Of a DNA stretch of 64,000 bases, positions 27,153-36,265 are shown in pieces (the first letter of the stretch is position 1; every line of letters starts with the position of its first letter). Source of the stretch: Sphingomonas sp. UV9. GTDB lineage: Bacteria; Pseudomonadota; Alphaproteobacteria; Sphingomonadales; Sphingomonadaceae. The stretch spans positions 1,178,001 to 1,242,000 of the forward strand of contig NZ_SCIN01000002.1 in NCBI RefSeq assembly GCF_004101245.1, in the 5' to 3' direction. Both the position numbers and the translations under genes were made by a program. The notes under the pieces were generated by a model that saw only the letters and a program-made list of their open reading frames with translations, was not told where the DNA came from and did not search any database.

Positions 27153-28640
27153 ATGACCGAACATGTCGACGTGATCGTGGTAGGCGCCGGCATTTCCGGG
27201 ATCGGCACCGGCTACCATCTTCAGACGCGCTGCCCTGATCGTAGCTACATGATTCTCGAGGGCCGGCAGTCGATGGGCGGGACGTGGGACCTGTTCCGCT
27301 ATCCAGGCATCCGCTCCGACTCGGACATGCACACGCTCGGGTTCGCCTTCCATCCCTGGACCGCGGCGAAGTCGATCGCCGACGGTCCCTCGATCCGCGC
27401 CTATGTCGTGGACACCGCGCGCGAGTACGGCATCGATCGGAAGATCCGCTACGGCCATCACGTCAAGTCGGCGGCATGGTCGACCGCGGACGCGCGCTGG
27501 ACGGTCGAAGCCATCGGCCCCGATGGTCCGGTGACGCTGACGTGCAACTTCCTGTCGATGTGCGCGGGCTATTACAATTACGCCAAGGCCTATTCGCCCG
27601 ACTTCGAAGGCGCGGACAGCTTTGCCGGGCAGATCGTCCACCCGCAATTCTGGCCCGAGGACCTCGACTATAGCGGCAAGCGAGTTGTCGTGATCGGCAG
27701 CGGCGCGACCGCGGTGACGCTGGTGCCGACGATGGCGCAGACCGCCGCGCACGTGACGATGCTCCAGCGCTCGCCGACCTACATCGTCGCGCGACCCGGC
27801 GAGGACGGCGTGGCGAACTGGCTGCGCGGCACGCTGCCGGCCAAGGCCGCCTACGGAATTACCCGGTGGAAGAACGTGCTGATGGGGATGGTGTTCTACC
27901 GCCTCGCGCGGAAGAAGCCGGCCAAGATGAAGGAGCGGATGATCGGCATGGTCCGCGATCAGCTCGGCCCCGACTATGACGTCGCGACCCATTTCACGCC
28001 GCGCTACAATCCGTGGGACCAGCGCGTGTGCCTGGTGCCCGACGGCGACCTGTTCACCGCGATCAACGCGGGCAAGGCATCGATCGTCACCGACACGATC
28101 GCGCGGATAACGCCCGCGGGCATCCACCTCGATTCGGGGCGCGATCTGCCCGCCGACGTGATCGTCACCGCCACCGGGCTCGAACTGCAGCTGATGAGCG
28201 GCGTCGCGTTCAGCCTCGACGGCAAGCCGATCGAGCTCGCCGGGCGGCTCCAGTATAAGGGGATGATGTTCGACGGCGTGCCGAACCTGTCCTCGACCTT
28301 CGGCTACACCAACGCATCGTGGACGCTGAAGGCGGACCTCACCGCGGTCTATGTCTGCCGCCTGCTCAACACGATGAAGAAGCGCGGCCTGCGCCAGGCG
28401 ACCCCGCACAACGACGACCCGACGATGAAGACCGAGGCGTTCCTCGACTTCACCTCCGGCTACGTCCAGCGCGCCGCCGCCTCGCTCCCCGCGCAAGGCG
28501 AGCGCAAACCCTGGAAGCTCAACCAGAATTACGCGCTGGACCTGATGGCGCTGAAGTTCGGCTCGGTCGACGACGCGATGGTGTTTTCGAACCCGATGCG
28601 CGCCGAGCCTCTGCTCAAGGCTCAAGCGGACCATCGCTGA
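27153..28640 (+). CDS. Baeyer-Villiger-type flavin monooxygenase
   Basis: The 495-residue protein has two Rossmann motifs: VVGAGISGIGTGYHL near the N-terminus for FAD and VVVIGSGATAVTLVP near residue 180 for NADPH. Between them is FAGQIVHPQFWP, matching the Baeyer-Villiger fingerprint FxGxxxHxxxW/F-P. GGTWDLFRYPGIRSDSDMHTLGF is also typical. Such enzymes insert oxygen next to a ketone or oxidise a heteroatom using NADPH and O2. It follows tamB by 69 bp but is probably a separate unit. Substrate unknown. Confidence 0.93.
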   Translation: MTEHVDVIVVGAGISGIGTGYHLQTRCPDRSYMILEGRQSMGGTWDLFRYPGIRSDSDMHTLGFAFHPWTAAKSIADGPSIRAYVVDTAREYGIDRKIRYGHHVKSAAWSTADARWTVEAIGPDGPVTLTCNFLSMCAGYYNYAKAYSPDFEGADSFAGQIVHPQFWPEDLDYSGKRVVVIGSGATAVTLVPTMAQTAAHVTMLQRSPTYIVARPGEDGVANWLRGTLPAKAAYGITRWKNVLMGMVFYRLARKKPAKMKERMIGMVRDQLGPDYDVATHFTPRYNPWDQRVCLVPDGDLFTAINAGKASIVTDTIARITPAGIHLDSGRDLPADVIVTATGLELQLMSGVAFSLDGKPIELAGRLQYKGMMFDGVPNLSSTFGYTNASWTLKADLTAVYVCRLLNTMKKRGLRQATPHNDDPTMKTEAFLDFTSGYVQRAAASLPAQGERKPWKLNQNYALDLMALKFGSVDDAMVFSNPMRAEPLLKAQADHR

Positions 28641-28938
28641 CGCAACACCGTCCGTTCTGACGGGCCGGAACCGTGCTCGGGGGAGGCGGAAGTAAGCGCT
28701 ATCCGGGGCCTATCGAGGTTCCCTTCAAGAGCAGCGTCAGGCTGAGTTGGCGCATCTGCGAATCGAGAGCGCCGTCCCGCAAATGCGAGTATCGGTATAT
28801 CAAGATGAACAGGCCGACCGACTGGCCTTCGTTCGATCGTGTTCTGCTTAAACGCGCGCACGCGGGGACATCGCGATTCGCGTCCTGACTATCGCAGTCA
28901 GTGGACCAGGAATTACCAGTCAATACCGTGATTTAAGT

Positions 28939-28996
28939 GTCGGCCCGACCACCGAAGCGCATCTAAATTCAATACGTTCACGATATTCGGGCCGAC
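28939..28996. repeat. 10-bp perfect inverted repeat downstream of the microORF
   Basis: GTCGGCCCGA at 28939-28948 pairs with TCGGGCCGAC at 28987-28996, enclosing 38 bases. On the minus strand it begins 9 bases past the microORF stop, so it could be an RNA stem ending or protecting that transcript. The rest of the gap from 28641 to 28938 contains no gene I can support. Confidence 0.45.
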
Positions 28997-29004
28997 CGAC
29001 ACAT

Positions 29005-29058
29005 TCACCAGGGGCGAATGCTCTCGCCGTAGATGAGTGCGATGAGGAACTTCAGCAT
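29005..29058 (-). CDS. Candidate 17-codon microORF with own ribosome binding site
   Basis: On the minus strand, ATG 29058 opens a 17-codon frame, MLKFLIALIYGESIRPW, ending in TGA at 29005. An AAGGGAG Shine-Dalgarno sequence sits 7 bases upstream. The first ten residues are hydrophobic and could enter the membrane, and the rest is polar. Just upstream lies a 17-bp palindrome and further up a CtrA-like box. Downstream there is a 10-bp inverted repeat. It is too short for homology or codon statistics to prove. The evidence is the strong ribosome binding site and the flanking regulatory symmetry. It could be a leader peptide or a small membrane peptide. Confidence 0.35.
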   Translation of the reverse strand: MLKFLIALIYGESIRPW

Positions 29059-29075
29059 TTTTATGCTCCCTTGTT

Positions 29076-29092
29076 GACACCTTCAAGGTGTC
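29076..29092. promoter_or_regulatory. 17-bp perfect palindrome, candidate operator or RNA hairpin
   Basis: GACACCTTCAAGGTGTC is symmetric around its central base with 8-bp arms. It lies 18 bases upstream of the microORF start on the minus strand, immediately before its ribosome binding site. It could be a repressor operator on DNA, or an RNA hairpin that controls access to the AAGGGAG sequence. Confidence 0.5.
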
Positions 29093-29107
29093 CGGCCGGC
29101 ATAGTGG

Positions 29108-29122
29108 TTAACAAGTCGTTAA
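29108..29122. promoter_or_regulatory. Candidate CtrA binding site (TTAA-N7-TTAA)
   Basis: TTAACAAGTCGTTAA matches the alphaproteobacterial CtrA consensus TTAA-N7-TTAA exactly. A half-site, TTAACCAT, follows at 29142-29149. The site lies between the minus-strand microORF and the plus-strand EAL gene starting 93 bp away, so either could be a target. CtrA links motility and cell-cycle genes in this class. The assignment is a motif match in an AT-rich pocket, not proof. Confidence 0.5.
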
Positions 29123-29214
29123 ACAATAACATTGTGAGTTGTTAACCATCTTCTCGGCGCGTCTATGCTGCATGCTTAAGGGTATGTTTATGCGAGGCCG
29201 GTATTCCGCGTGGC

Positions 29215-30573
29215 ATGAGGGACATTCCGCATGCGCAGTTCGAGACCAGCACGCCGCTCACCGATGCACAGCTGATCGACCCCGATTCGTCGATCGGCCG
29301 CGCCCACGACGCCTTTTCGAAAACGTCCCAAGCGGCATGGCAGTTTCTCATACTCGCTGAGATCGCCAATTTCAGCGTGCTCCGTCGTCATCTCGGGAGG
29401 CTGAGAGCCGACACGGTGGTCGTCGACGTGGCTACCCGGATCGGCGAGGCGCTGCCCGATGCCCGGGTCGTGATCGCCGGACGCGAGGTGGCCGAAATCG
29501 CGTTCGAAAGTAACGCCAGGCTGGCGCTGGATGTCGCGATGGCAGCGTTGGAAGTCGCGTTCGAACGGCCATTAGACATAGACGGCGAATCATACGTGAT
29601 CCATGTCCAGATGGGTGCGGCTGCGGCTGCCGTGGCCGACCACCGTGACGATGTTCACCTCATCGAAGAGGCGGAGAATGCACTGGTCGAGTCGCGCGCA
29701 GAACGTAGCGCGATCGCCCGAGATGTAACCGGCAATTCCGTGGCGATCGATCGCGCCGCGCTGGCTAGAGATCTTGCTCTGGCGATCGAGCGCGAAGAGT
29801 TGTTCCTTCAATACCAACCGAAGGTGCACCTGCGCCGGCAACAGATCACCAGTGTCGAGGCGCTGGTTCGCTGGAACCACCCGACGCGCGGATTGGTGTT
29901 GCCCAACGACTTCATCCCGCTCGCCGAGGAATCGCGGGATATCGTCGCGCTGACCTTGTGGACGATCCGCCGCTCGATCGCCGACCAGAAGACGCTGGCG
30001 GCGAACGGGCATGACCTGCGGATCTTCATCAACATCGCCGGCGCCTTGCTGGCGGACAAGCGGTTCGTTCGGCGGGCGTGCGCGCTGGTCGAGGCGTCCG
30101 GCGCGCAACTGGGGTTCGAGATCACCGAAACCTCGGTCATTCGCGATCCGGAAAGCGCGATCGCCAACCTGAAGGTGTTCGCCGAGATCGGGATCGTCAT
30201 CGCGATCGACGATTATGGCGCAGGGCTGTCCTCGCTTGCGTATCTGAAGCAGCTGCCCGCGCGCGAGCTCAAGATCGACAAGCTGTTCGTCACGCAGCTG
30301 ACGAGTTCCAATCGCGATCCGCTGATCGTGCGTTCGACGATCGACCTCGCGCATGCGCTGGAGATGGAAGTGGTCGCGGAGGGCGTCGAGACGCAGGCGG
30401 CAATGGCGCTCCTGTCGGTGATGGGCTGCGACATGATCCAGGGTTTCCTGATCAGTCGACCCATCAACCTCGAGGCGCTGATGCATTTCCTGGAGGATGG
30501 GAAATACCAGGCGATGACGGCCGACATCAGGGCGCCGTTCAATCGGCTCGCGACCGTCTGGAAGCGCGGCTGA
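29215..30573 (+). CDS. EAL-domain c-di-GMP phosphodiesterase with degenerate GGDEF
   Basis: The 452-residue soluble protein has a degenerate GGDEF-like N-terminal half (about residues 45-160) lacking a GG(D/E)EF motif. An EAL domain follows from about residue 175. Residues needed for phosphodiesterase activity are visible: VEALVRW, the asparagine of FINIAG, EITET, the DD of DDYGAGLSSL, LKIDKLFV, and VAEGVET. It should therefore hydrolyse c-di-GMP to pGpG in the cytoplasm. No strong ribosome binding site precedes the ATG. The CtrA-like box lies upstream. The histidine-kinase gene begins 6 bp after its stop, so they form an operon. Confidence 0.9.
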   Translation: MRDIPHAQFETSTPLTDAQLIDPDSSIGRAHDAFSKTSQAAWQFLILAEIANFSVLRRHLGRLRADTVVVDVATRIGEALPDARVVIAGREVAEIAFESNARLALDVAMAALEVAFERPLDIDGESYVIHVQMGAAAAAVADHRDDVHLIEEAENALVESRAERSAIARDVTGNSVAIDRAALARDLALAIEREELFLQYQPKVHLRRQQITSVEALVRWNHPTRGLVLPNDFIPLAEESRDIVALTLWTIRRSIADQKTLAANGHDLRIFINIAGALLADKRFVRRACALVEASGAQLGFEITETSVIRDPESAIANLKVFAEIGIVIAIDDYGAGLSSLAYLKQLPARELKIDKLFVTQLTSSNRDPLIVRSTIDLAHALEMEVVAEGVETQAAMALLSVMGCDMIQGFLISRPINLEALMHFLEDGKYQAMTADIRAPFNRLATVWKRG

Positions 30574-30578
30574 CGCGC

Positions 30579-33044
30579 GTGATCCGCATACTCACCGCCG
30601 CAGTGGTCGCAGTGTTAATCATGGCCGCCGGCCTGCCTCCGGCGGACGACGTGCAGTCCACTAGGGTTGCAGCGAGCAAATACGAAGCGTCGGCTGCCGA
30701 TGCGAAGGCAACCATGTTGATCAATCCGGCAAAGGCGCTGCCAAAGGCGACCGCGGCCGAGCGTCTTGGCGGTCAGATAGCCGACGAACGCACTCGCGGG
30801 ATAGCGGTGGCAACCGCGCAATGGCTCCAGGGCGAGGCGTATCTGCGGATCAATGAGCCGACCAAGGCCGACGCGCCCTTGCGGAGCGCGATCGCTACGG
30901 TCAATCGGTTCCAGCCTCGATCCAAGCTTCATGCGGACCTGCTCATCTCGCTCGGGTGGTTGGATAGCTATCAAGGCCGGGTCGCGAACGCTCTGACCGA
31001 TTATCAGCAGGCGTTCCGGATATACCGGATGTTACGCGATCCGCGCGGCCAGTCGCGTACACTCGTCTTCATTGCGGTGCTGTATGTTCAGGCAAAGGAC
31101 AACGAAACCGCAGAGAAATATTATAAGCAAGCGCTCGATATCTATCCGTCAGACGTCAACATTTCCGTATCCATACATAACAACAGGGCACTGGGGTTCG
31201 GCGAGAGCCGGCAATATGCCGAGGCACAGAAGCAGTTCGACAAGGCGCTCGTGCTGGCCAAGCAGCTCGGAAGCCGAAACTTGCTCGAACAAATCTATAT
31301 GAACATCGCCCGCGTCAATCTGGACATGGGCAACCTGCCACGCGCGGATCGCGCGATCGCCAATGGCCGGGCGGTCGCTGATCCCTCCGATGCCAGCCTT
31401 TTTGGGCGTCTGATGGCGACCGCCGCGCAAGCCGCGCTCCAGCACGGCGACCTGCCCAGGGCCAAGCAGCTGATCGCCAAGGCGCTGGTCGGTGTCGATC
31501 CAAAGACCACCGGCACGTCCTACCGCGATTTTCATCAGACCGCGTACAATGTATTCCTCGCGACGGGCGATACGAAATCGGCCTTGGTGCATCTTCAGGC
31601 GCTCAAGCGGCTTGACGACGATGCGACTAAACTGGCGACCAGTACCAAGACCGCGCTGATGGCGGCGCGGTTCGATTTCGCGAACCAGGAGCTGAAGATC
31701 AGCCAGCTGAAGGCAAGCGAACTGCAGCGCAGTATAGCGTTCGAGCGCACGCGCGCGCAGATACAGCGCTATGTGTTCTTAGGGGCTTCCGCCGCCGTGG
31801 CGATCGTCATCGCGTTGCTTGCGTTCGGTATCGTCACGCTCCGTCGCAGCCGTGACCAGGTCCGCGCGGCCAATGACGATCTTGCGGTGACCAACGATGC
31901 GCTGGGCAAGGCGCTGGCAGCCAAGACCGAGTTCCTTGCCACGACCAGCCACGAGATCCGGACGCCGCTGAACGGCATCCTGGGCATGAGCGAGGTCATG
32001 CTTGCCGATACGCGGATCGAGCCCGCGCTGCGCGAACGGATCGGCGTGGTGCATGACGCTGGGGTGCGCATGCGTACGCTGGTCGACGATATCCTGGACG
32101 TTGCCAAGATGGAGACGGGAAACCTGGCGATCGAGTCCGCGCCGTTCGACATATGCGCGACGATCACGGACGCCGCTCGCATGTGGGAGGATCAGGCCAG
32201 GGCTAAAGGATTGTCGTTTGCGATCGAACTGGACGGGTGCCCGGCGATGATCGTGGGTGACGCGGCACGTGTGCGACAGATCGTGTTCAACCTCCTGTCC
32301 AACGCGTTGAAATTCACCAAGTCCGGCCGCGTGACGTTGCGTGTCGATGTCGCCAAGGACGATCGCCTCCAGGTTGCGGTAACCGATTCCGGCATCGGTA
32401 TTCCCGCCGACAAGCTGGAGGATATCTTCGAGTCATTCCGTCAGGCCGATGCCGGAACCACGCGACAGTTCGGCGGAACCGGGCTGGGGTTGGCGATATG
32501 CCGCAATCTGGCGCGCGCGATGGGCGGCGACGTCTCGGTAAAAAGTGTGATTGGGGAGGGGGCGACGTTCACGCTTGTCTTGCCGGTGGTTCGGGCATTG
32601 GACACCGTTAGCGAGCCGGTCGGGACGACCGACGACGCGGTGACGCTGGTCGTCGACCGTAATCCGATCACCCGCAGCATGTTCAAGACCCTGCTGGCAC
32701 CCGATTGTGGCGTCGTTGCCTTCGCAGCGTCCGTCGAGGACGCGGTCGCGCGGCTGGAAGCCGGCGACGTGGTCCGCGTGTTGATCGACGACCTGACGAT
32801 TCGAGCCTGTGCGGACCCCCATGCGGCACTGTCGCGGATCGCCGCGGCGGCATCTGCGTCGGGCGTGCAAACGTCGCTGCTATGGCCCGTTTCGGCCGAT
32901 GCGGAACGGCAGGAACTGCTCGCGACCGGGATCACGCAGGTGATCTCCAGACCGGTGAGCGGCGGTGAACTCGTGACGCATTTATTACATGGATCAGTTT
33001 CAATTAAAAACGCAAATCCGAACCTTGTATCGCACGCTGCTTGA
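30579..33044 (+). CDS. TPR sensor histidine kinase with degenerate C-terminal receiver
   Basis: The likely start is GTG 30579, 6 bases after the EAL stop, giving 821 residues. Order of parts: signal/anchor (about 1-20), TPR-like helical repeats (about 60-390), a transmembrane helix near 408-428 ([20 protein letters not shown]), coiled coil, then HisKA with H458 in [11 protein letters not shown]. The ATPase boxes are [25 protein letters not shown] and [10 protein letters not shown]. The C-terminal receiver-like part keeps an aspartate in VLIDDL but has arginine in place of the conserved lysine (ISRPV). The TPR part probably senses a periplasmic partner. The adjacent receiver is the natural target. 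Confidence 0.9.
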   Translation: MIRILTAAVVAVLIMAAGLPPADDVQSTRVAASKYEASAADAKATMLINPAKALPKATAAERLGGQIADERTRGIAVATAQWLQGEAYLRINEPTKADAPLRSAIATVNRFQPRSKLHADLLISLGWLDSYQGRVANALTDYQQAFRIYRMLRDPRGQSRTLVFIAVLYVQAKDNETAEKYYKQALDIYPSDVNISVSIHNNRALGFGESRQYAEAQKQFDKALVLAKQLGSRNLLEQIYMNIARVNLDMGNLPRADRAIANGRAVADPSDASLFGRLMATAAQAALQHGDLPRAKQLIAKALVGVDPKTTGTSYRDFHQTAYNVFLATGDTKSALVHLQALKRLDDDATKLATSTKTALMAARFDFANQELKISQLKASELQRSIAFERTRAQIQRYVFLGASAAVAIVIALLAFGIVTLRRSRDQVRAANDDLAVTNDALGKALAAKTEFLATTSHEIRTPLNGILGMSEVMLADTRIEPALRERIGVVHDAGVRMRTLVDDILDVAKMETGNLAIESAPFDICATITDAARMWEDQARAKGLSFAIELDGCPAMIVGDAARVRQIVFNLLSNALKFTKSGRVTLRVDVAKDDRLQVAVTDSGIGIPADKLEDIFESFRQADAGTTRQFGGTGLGLAICRNLARAMGGDVSVKSVIGEGATFTLVLPVVRALDTVSEPVGTTDDAVTLVVDRNPITRSMFKTLLAPDCGVVAFAASVEDAVARLEAGDVVRVLIDDLTIRACADPHAALSRIAAAASASGVQTSLLWPVSADAERQELLATGITQVISRPVSGGELVTHLLHGSVSIKNANPNLVSHAA

Positions 33045-33108
33045 CGCGTAGATGCTGCGATATGACGCCGTCCTTCTCTCCGCCGACTGATCCTGCGCGG
33101 GGCCGGAA

Positions 33109-33501
33109 ATGAACGTCCTCTTCATGGAAGACGACCGGATGAACCGACGTGTCGTCAAGGACATGCTGGACGTCGCAGGCGTGACGATGATCGAGGCGGA
33201 AAGCGCCGAGCGTGGCCTCGAGATCCTCGAAGAGCAGGATTTCATGATGGTCCTGGTCGACCTGCGGATGCCCGGCATGGATGGCATCACCGCGATCGAG
33301 CATATCCGCGCGCGAACCGACGCCAAGGCCAGGGTTCCGATCATCGTCGTGACCGCCGACATCGCCCCCGACCTTCGCGAACGGTGCCTGCTCGCCGGTG
33401 CCGACGACGTGATCTTCAAACCGGTCGCGATGGACGCATTGTTCGACGCGATGGGAGCCATCCTCGCCCGCGATGCCGCCGGCGACGGGATGATCGGCTA
33501 G
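33109..33501 (+). CDS. Stand-alone response-regulator receiver
   Basis: The 130-residue single receiver domain has an acidic pocket (FMEDDRMN), phospho-acceptor D51 in VLVDLRMPGMDG, a threonine in VTAD, and the conserved lysine in VIFKPV at about 104. There is no output domain, so it acts by protein contact or phosphotransfer, as in CheY/DivK-type proteins. It follows the histidine kinase by 64 bp in the same direction. That kinase's own receiver part looks degenerate, so this is its probable partner. Confidence 0.93.
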   Translation: MNVLFMEDDRMNRRVVKDMLDVAGVTMIEAESAERGLEILEEQDFMMVLVDLRMPGMDGITAIEHIRARTDAKARVPIIVVTADIAPDLRERCLLAGADDVIFKPVAMDALFDAMGAILARDAAGDGMIG

Positions 33502-33505
33502 CCCC

Positions 33506-34363
33506 TCAAGTGCGGGGCTTGAGCGCCTCGCCAAGTGAGGCGGTCGCGCTGCCACGCCGTGCCGGCTTGGGCTGCGAGGGGTCGGGCGACCAGCCGGTCA
33601 GGAAGACGATCCGGAATGTCTCCTGGGTCCGCCCGCGCGCATCAGCGGCCTCAGCGAATGCGCCAATCGTGCGTCCGACCACGGCCGAGGTCAGCGGCTG
33701 GCGCTGCGCCAGGATGTTGCCGGCCGCCATGCCGCGCAGGTCGCCGAACAGCCGGCCCAGGTCGCGATAGCCGACATCGAGCGTCTCGACGTCGGCGACC
33801 GGCAACGCAAAGCCCGCGCGCATGAGCAGATCACCGGCGGATCGCACGTCGATCTGTGGGTGAAGTCGCGCGACGGGCCGATCGCCCTCGGCGGTGCGAA
33901 GCGCAGTGCGCAACGCCCGCAAGCTCCCGGCGCCCACGAACGCGCCGAGGAACAGCCCGTCGGGACGCAGCACGCGGCGGATCAGCGCCAGCGCACCCGG
34001 CAAGTCGGCGACCTGGTCCAGTACGCCCGCGCTCACCACCAGATCGAACGAGGCGTCGGCAAAGGGCAGCCGGTCCTCGTCCGCCTGCACACCGCCCGAC
34101 CGGGCGGCAAAGGCGTATCCCGCATCGCAGCGTGCGACGCGAGCGCCCGGCGGGGCGACGAAGCCGCCATCGAAACAGCCGAGATCGAGAACGTCTGTGA
34201 AGTCGCGCGTCACGGCATCCAGACGTTCGGCAATGCCGTCGAGCATCGTCGCGCGCAGGAAGTCGTGCTCGGCATAGTCGGGTGCTGCGCGGTCGCGGCG
34301 CAGGCGGCGGGCGGCACGATCGAAGATTTCGGGTGCGGCATTTTCTGAAACGATATCGGACAC
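33506..34363 (-). CDS. SAM-dependent methyltransferase (BioC/NDUFAF5-like)
   Basis: About 285 residues from GTG 34363; an in-frame start at 34399 would add 12. It opens with ENAAPEIFDRAARRLRRDRAA, the N-terminal pattern of the BioC/NDUFAF5-like group. The SAM site is VLDLGCFDGG. Motif II is FDLVVSAGVLDQVADLPGAL, followed by RVLRPDGLFLGAFVG. In mitochondria NDUFAF5 relatives modify a complex I subunit, so a respiratory-complex role is possible. Small-molecule methylation cannot be excluded. It diverges from comF and is convergent with the receiver gene, 4 bp away. Confidence 0.85.
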   Translation of the reverse strand: MSDIVSENAAPEIFDRAARRLRRDRAAPDYAEHDFLRATMLDGIAERLDAVTRDFTDVLDLGCFDGGFVAPPGARVARCDAGYAFAARSGGVQADEDRLPFADASFDLVVSAGVLDQVADLPGALALIRRVLRPDGLFLGAFVGAGSLRALRTALRTAEGDRPVARLHPQIDVRSAGDLLMRAGFALPVADVETLDVGYRDLGRLFGDLRGMAAGNILAQRQPLTSAVVGRTIGAFAEAADARGRTQETFRIVFLTGWSPDPSQPKPARRGSATASLGEALKPRT

Positions 34364-34428
34364 GTCTGTGCTTGTGCCGTGGCCGCGCCTCGCCGACAAG
34401 GTCTGCAGTCGCGTGGCGGGAGATCTGC

Positions 34429-35151
34429 ATGAGGATACGCGACTCTGTCCGCCACGTTATCGGGTTTGCCCTGCCGCCGCGATGCCCCGGCTGCGGCGTG
34501 CCGCTCGCCGAGGATCACCGGTTCTGCGCGCTGTGCTGGACTGCGCTGCGGTTTCTCGGTCCGCCTTGGTGCGCCGGCTGCAACCGACCCTTCGCGTTCG
34601 ACCGTGGCGACGACGCGCGGTGCGCCGCCTGCCTCGCCGCACCGCCGCGCCACGCCGGCGTTCGCGCCGCCGTCGCCTATGGACCGATCGCGCGTACGCT
34701 GGCGCTGCGACTGAAATATGGCGGCCGGATCGCCTTTGCCGAAACGATGGCGCGACAGATGCGACGCTTGCTGCCCCCCGACACCGACCTGCTGGTCCCC
34801 GTGCCGTTGCACCGCTGGCGGATCTGGTCGCGCGGCTTCAACCAGGCGGCGCTGATCGCCGATGCGGTCGCGCTGTTATCGGGGGTGCGTCATGACCGCG
34901 ACGTCCTGATCCGCACGCGCCGCACGATCCTGTTGCGCGGCCTGGGCGGTCGGCAGCGCGCAAAGGCGGTGGCCGGCGCGTTCGGGGTGGCTGCGCCCGA
35001 TCGCGTACGGGGCAGGGCGATCGCGCTGGTCGACGACGTCTACACCAGCGGCGCGACCGCCGACGCGTGCACCCGCGCGCTGTTGAAGGCGGGCGCGCGT
35101 TCGGTGACCATTCTATGCTGGGCCCGCGTCCTCTCGTCGCCGGACGATTGA
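34429..35151 (+). CDS. comF: ComF-family phosphoribosyltransferase-like protein
   Basis: ATG 34429 follows GGGAGATCTGC and gives 240 residues. The N-terminus is a zinc-ribbon-like region with CPGC, CALC, CAGC and CAAC pairs. The C-terminus has the phosphoribosyltransferase PRPP motif IALVDDVYTSGATADAC. The central PVPLHRWRIWSRGFNQAALIAD is characteristic of ComF. In naturally competent bacteria ComF supports DNA uptake, and elsewhere its function is uncertain. It heads a unit with glutaredoxin, nitrilase and DUF1178 genes. Confidence 0.92.
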   Translation: MRIRDSVRHVIGFALPPRCPGCGVPLAEDHRFCALCWTALRFLGPPWCAGCNRPFAFDRGDDARCAACLAAPPRHAGVRAAVAYGPIARTLALRLKYGGRIAFAETMARQMRRLLPPDTDLLVPVPLHRWRIWSRGFNQAALIADAVALLSGVRHDRDVLIRTRRTILLRGLGGRQRAKAVAGAFGVAAPDRVRGRAIALVDDVYTSGATADACTRALLKAGARSVTILCWARVLSSPDD

Positions 35152-35183
35152 CAAGCGCAGGGCGAAACCACACCTCCGCTTGC

Positions 35184-35438
35184 ATGGCTAAAGTCGAAAT
35201 CTACACCAAAGCGTTCTGCCCGTATTGCACGCGCGCGCTGAAACTCCTCGCATCGAAGGGCGTCGAGCCCGAGCAGTTCGACGTCACCATGGGTGGCCCG
35301 AAAAAGGCCGAGATGGTCGAGCGGTCGGGCGGCCGCATGACCATGCCGCAGGTCTTCATCGACGGGAAGCATATCGGCGGTTCCGACGATCTCGCCGCGC
35401 TCGACGCCAAGGGTGGTCTCGACCCGCTGCTCGCCTGA
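35184..35438 (+). CDS. grxC: Glutaredoxin 3
   Basis: ATG 35184 gives an 84-residue class I glutaredoxin. The dithiol active site is C12-P-Y-C15 in KAFCPYCTRAL. The glutathione-binding TMPQVFIDGKHIGGSDDL contains the cis-proline and GG motif. It reduces protein disulfides and glutathione mixed disulfides in the cytoplasm. Its stop overlaps the nitrilase start as TGATG. Confidence 0.95.
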   Translation: MAKVEIYTKAFCPYCTRALKLLASKGVEPEQFDVTMGGPKKAEMVERSGGRMTMPQVFIDGKHIGGSDDLAALDAKGGLDPLLA

Positions 35439-36265
35439 TGACCAAGATCGGCGTTCTCCAGATGACGAGCGGGATCGATCCCGCCGTCAACGCCGCGATA
35501 TTGGTCGATGCGATCGGTGAGGCTGGAGCGGGAGGTGCAGCGATGCTGTTCACCCCGGAGATGTCGGGGCTGATCGACCGCGATCGTGCGCGGGGATCGG
35601 CGTCGATCGTCGCCGAAGACGCAGACCCGGTGCTGGCGGCGGTACGCGCCGCCGCGGCGAATGCCGGTATGTGGGTGCATCTCGGCTCGCTGGCGGTCCG
35701 CCGTCCGGACGGCAAGTTCGCCAATCGCGGATTCGTCATCGATCCGACCGGCACGATCCGTGCCCGCTACGACAAGCTGCACCTGTTCGATGTCGACCTT
35801 CCCTCCGGGGAAAGCTGGCGAGAGTCGGCCGCCTATGTCGGCGGCGAGACGGCGGTCGTGGTCGATACGCCGGTGGGCCGGTTGGGCGCGTCGATCTGCT
35901 ACGACCTGCGCTTTGCCGACCTCTACCGGGCGCTGAGCAACGCCGGTGCGACGATGCTCGCCGTCCCCGCGGCCTTTACCCGCCCGACCGGTGCGGCGCA
36001 CTGGCACATCCTGCTGCGCGCGCGGGCGATCGAAGCCGGTGCGTTCGTCGTCGCGGCGGCTCAGACCGGCGTGCATGAGGACGGCCGCGAGACATACGGA
36101 CATTCGCTGGTCGTCGATCCATGGGGCGACGTGATCCTCGACATGGGTGACGCGGCCGGACTGGGGTTCGCGGACATCGACCTGGCGCGGGTCGACCAGG
36201 TCCGCGCGCGCATCCCCGCGGTCGCGCATCGTCGGGCCATTCCCCCCGTCACGACCGTCGCATGA
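35438..36265 (+). CDS. Carbon-nitrogen hydrolase, Nit1/omega-amidase-like
   Basis: The 275-residue protein has the nitrilase triad: glutamate in FTPEMSGLIDR, lysine in RARYDKLHLFDVDLP, and cysteine in GASICYDLRFADLYR. The last motif is typical of the Nit1-type branch that removes deaminated glutathione or acts as an omega-amidase. The coupling to glutaredoxin (TGATG) supports a role in glutathione repair. It shares ATGA with the following DUF1178 gene. Confidence 0.92.
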   Translation: MTKIGVLQMTSGIDPAVNAAILVDAIGEAGAGGAAMLFTPEMSGLIDRDRARGSASIVAEDADPVLAAVRAAAANAGMWVHLGSLAVRRPDGKFANRGFVIDPTGTIRARYDKLHLFDVDLPSGESWRESAAYVGGETAVVVDTPVGRLGASICYDLRFADLYRALSNAGATMLAVPAAFTRPTGAAHWHILLRARAIEAGAFVVAAAQTGVHEDGRETYGHSLVVDPWGDVILDMGDAAGLGFADIDLARVDQVRARIPAVAHRRAIPPVTTVA

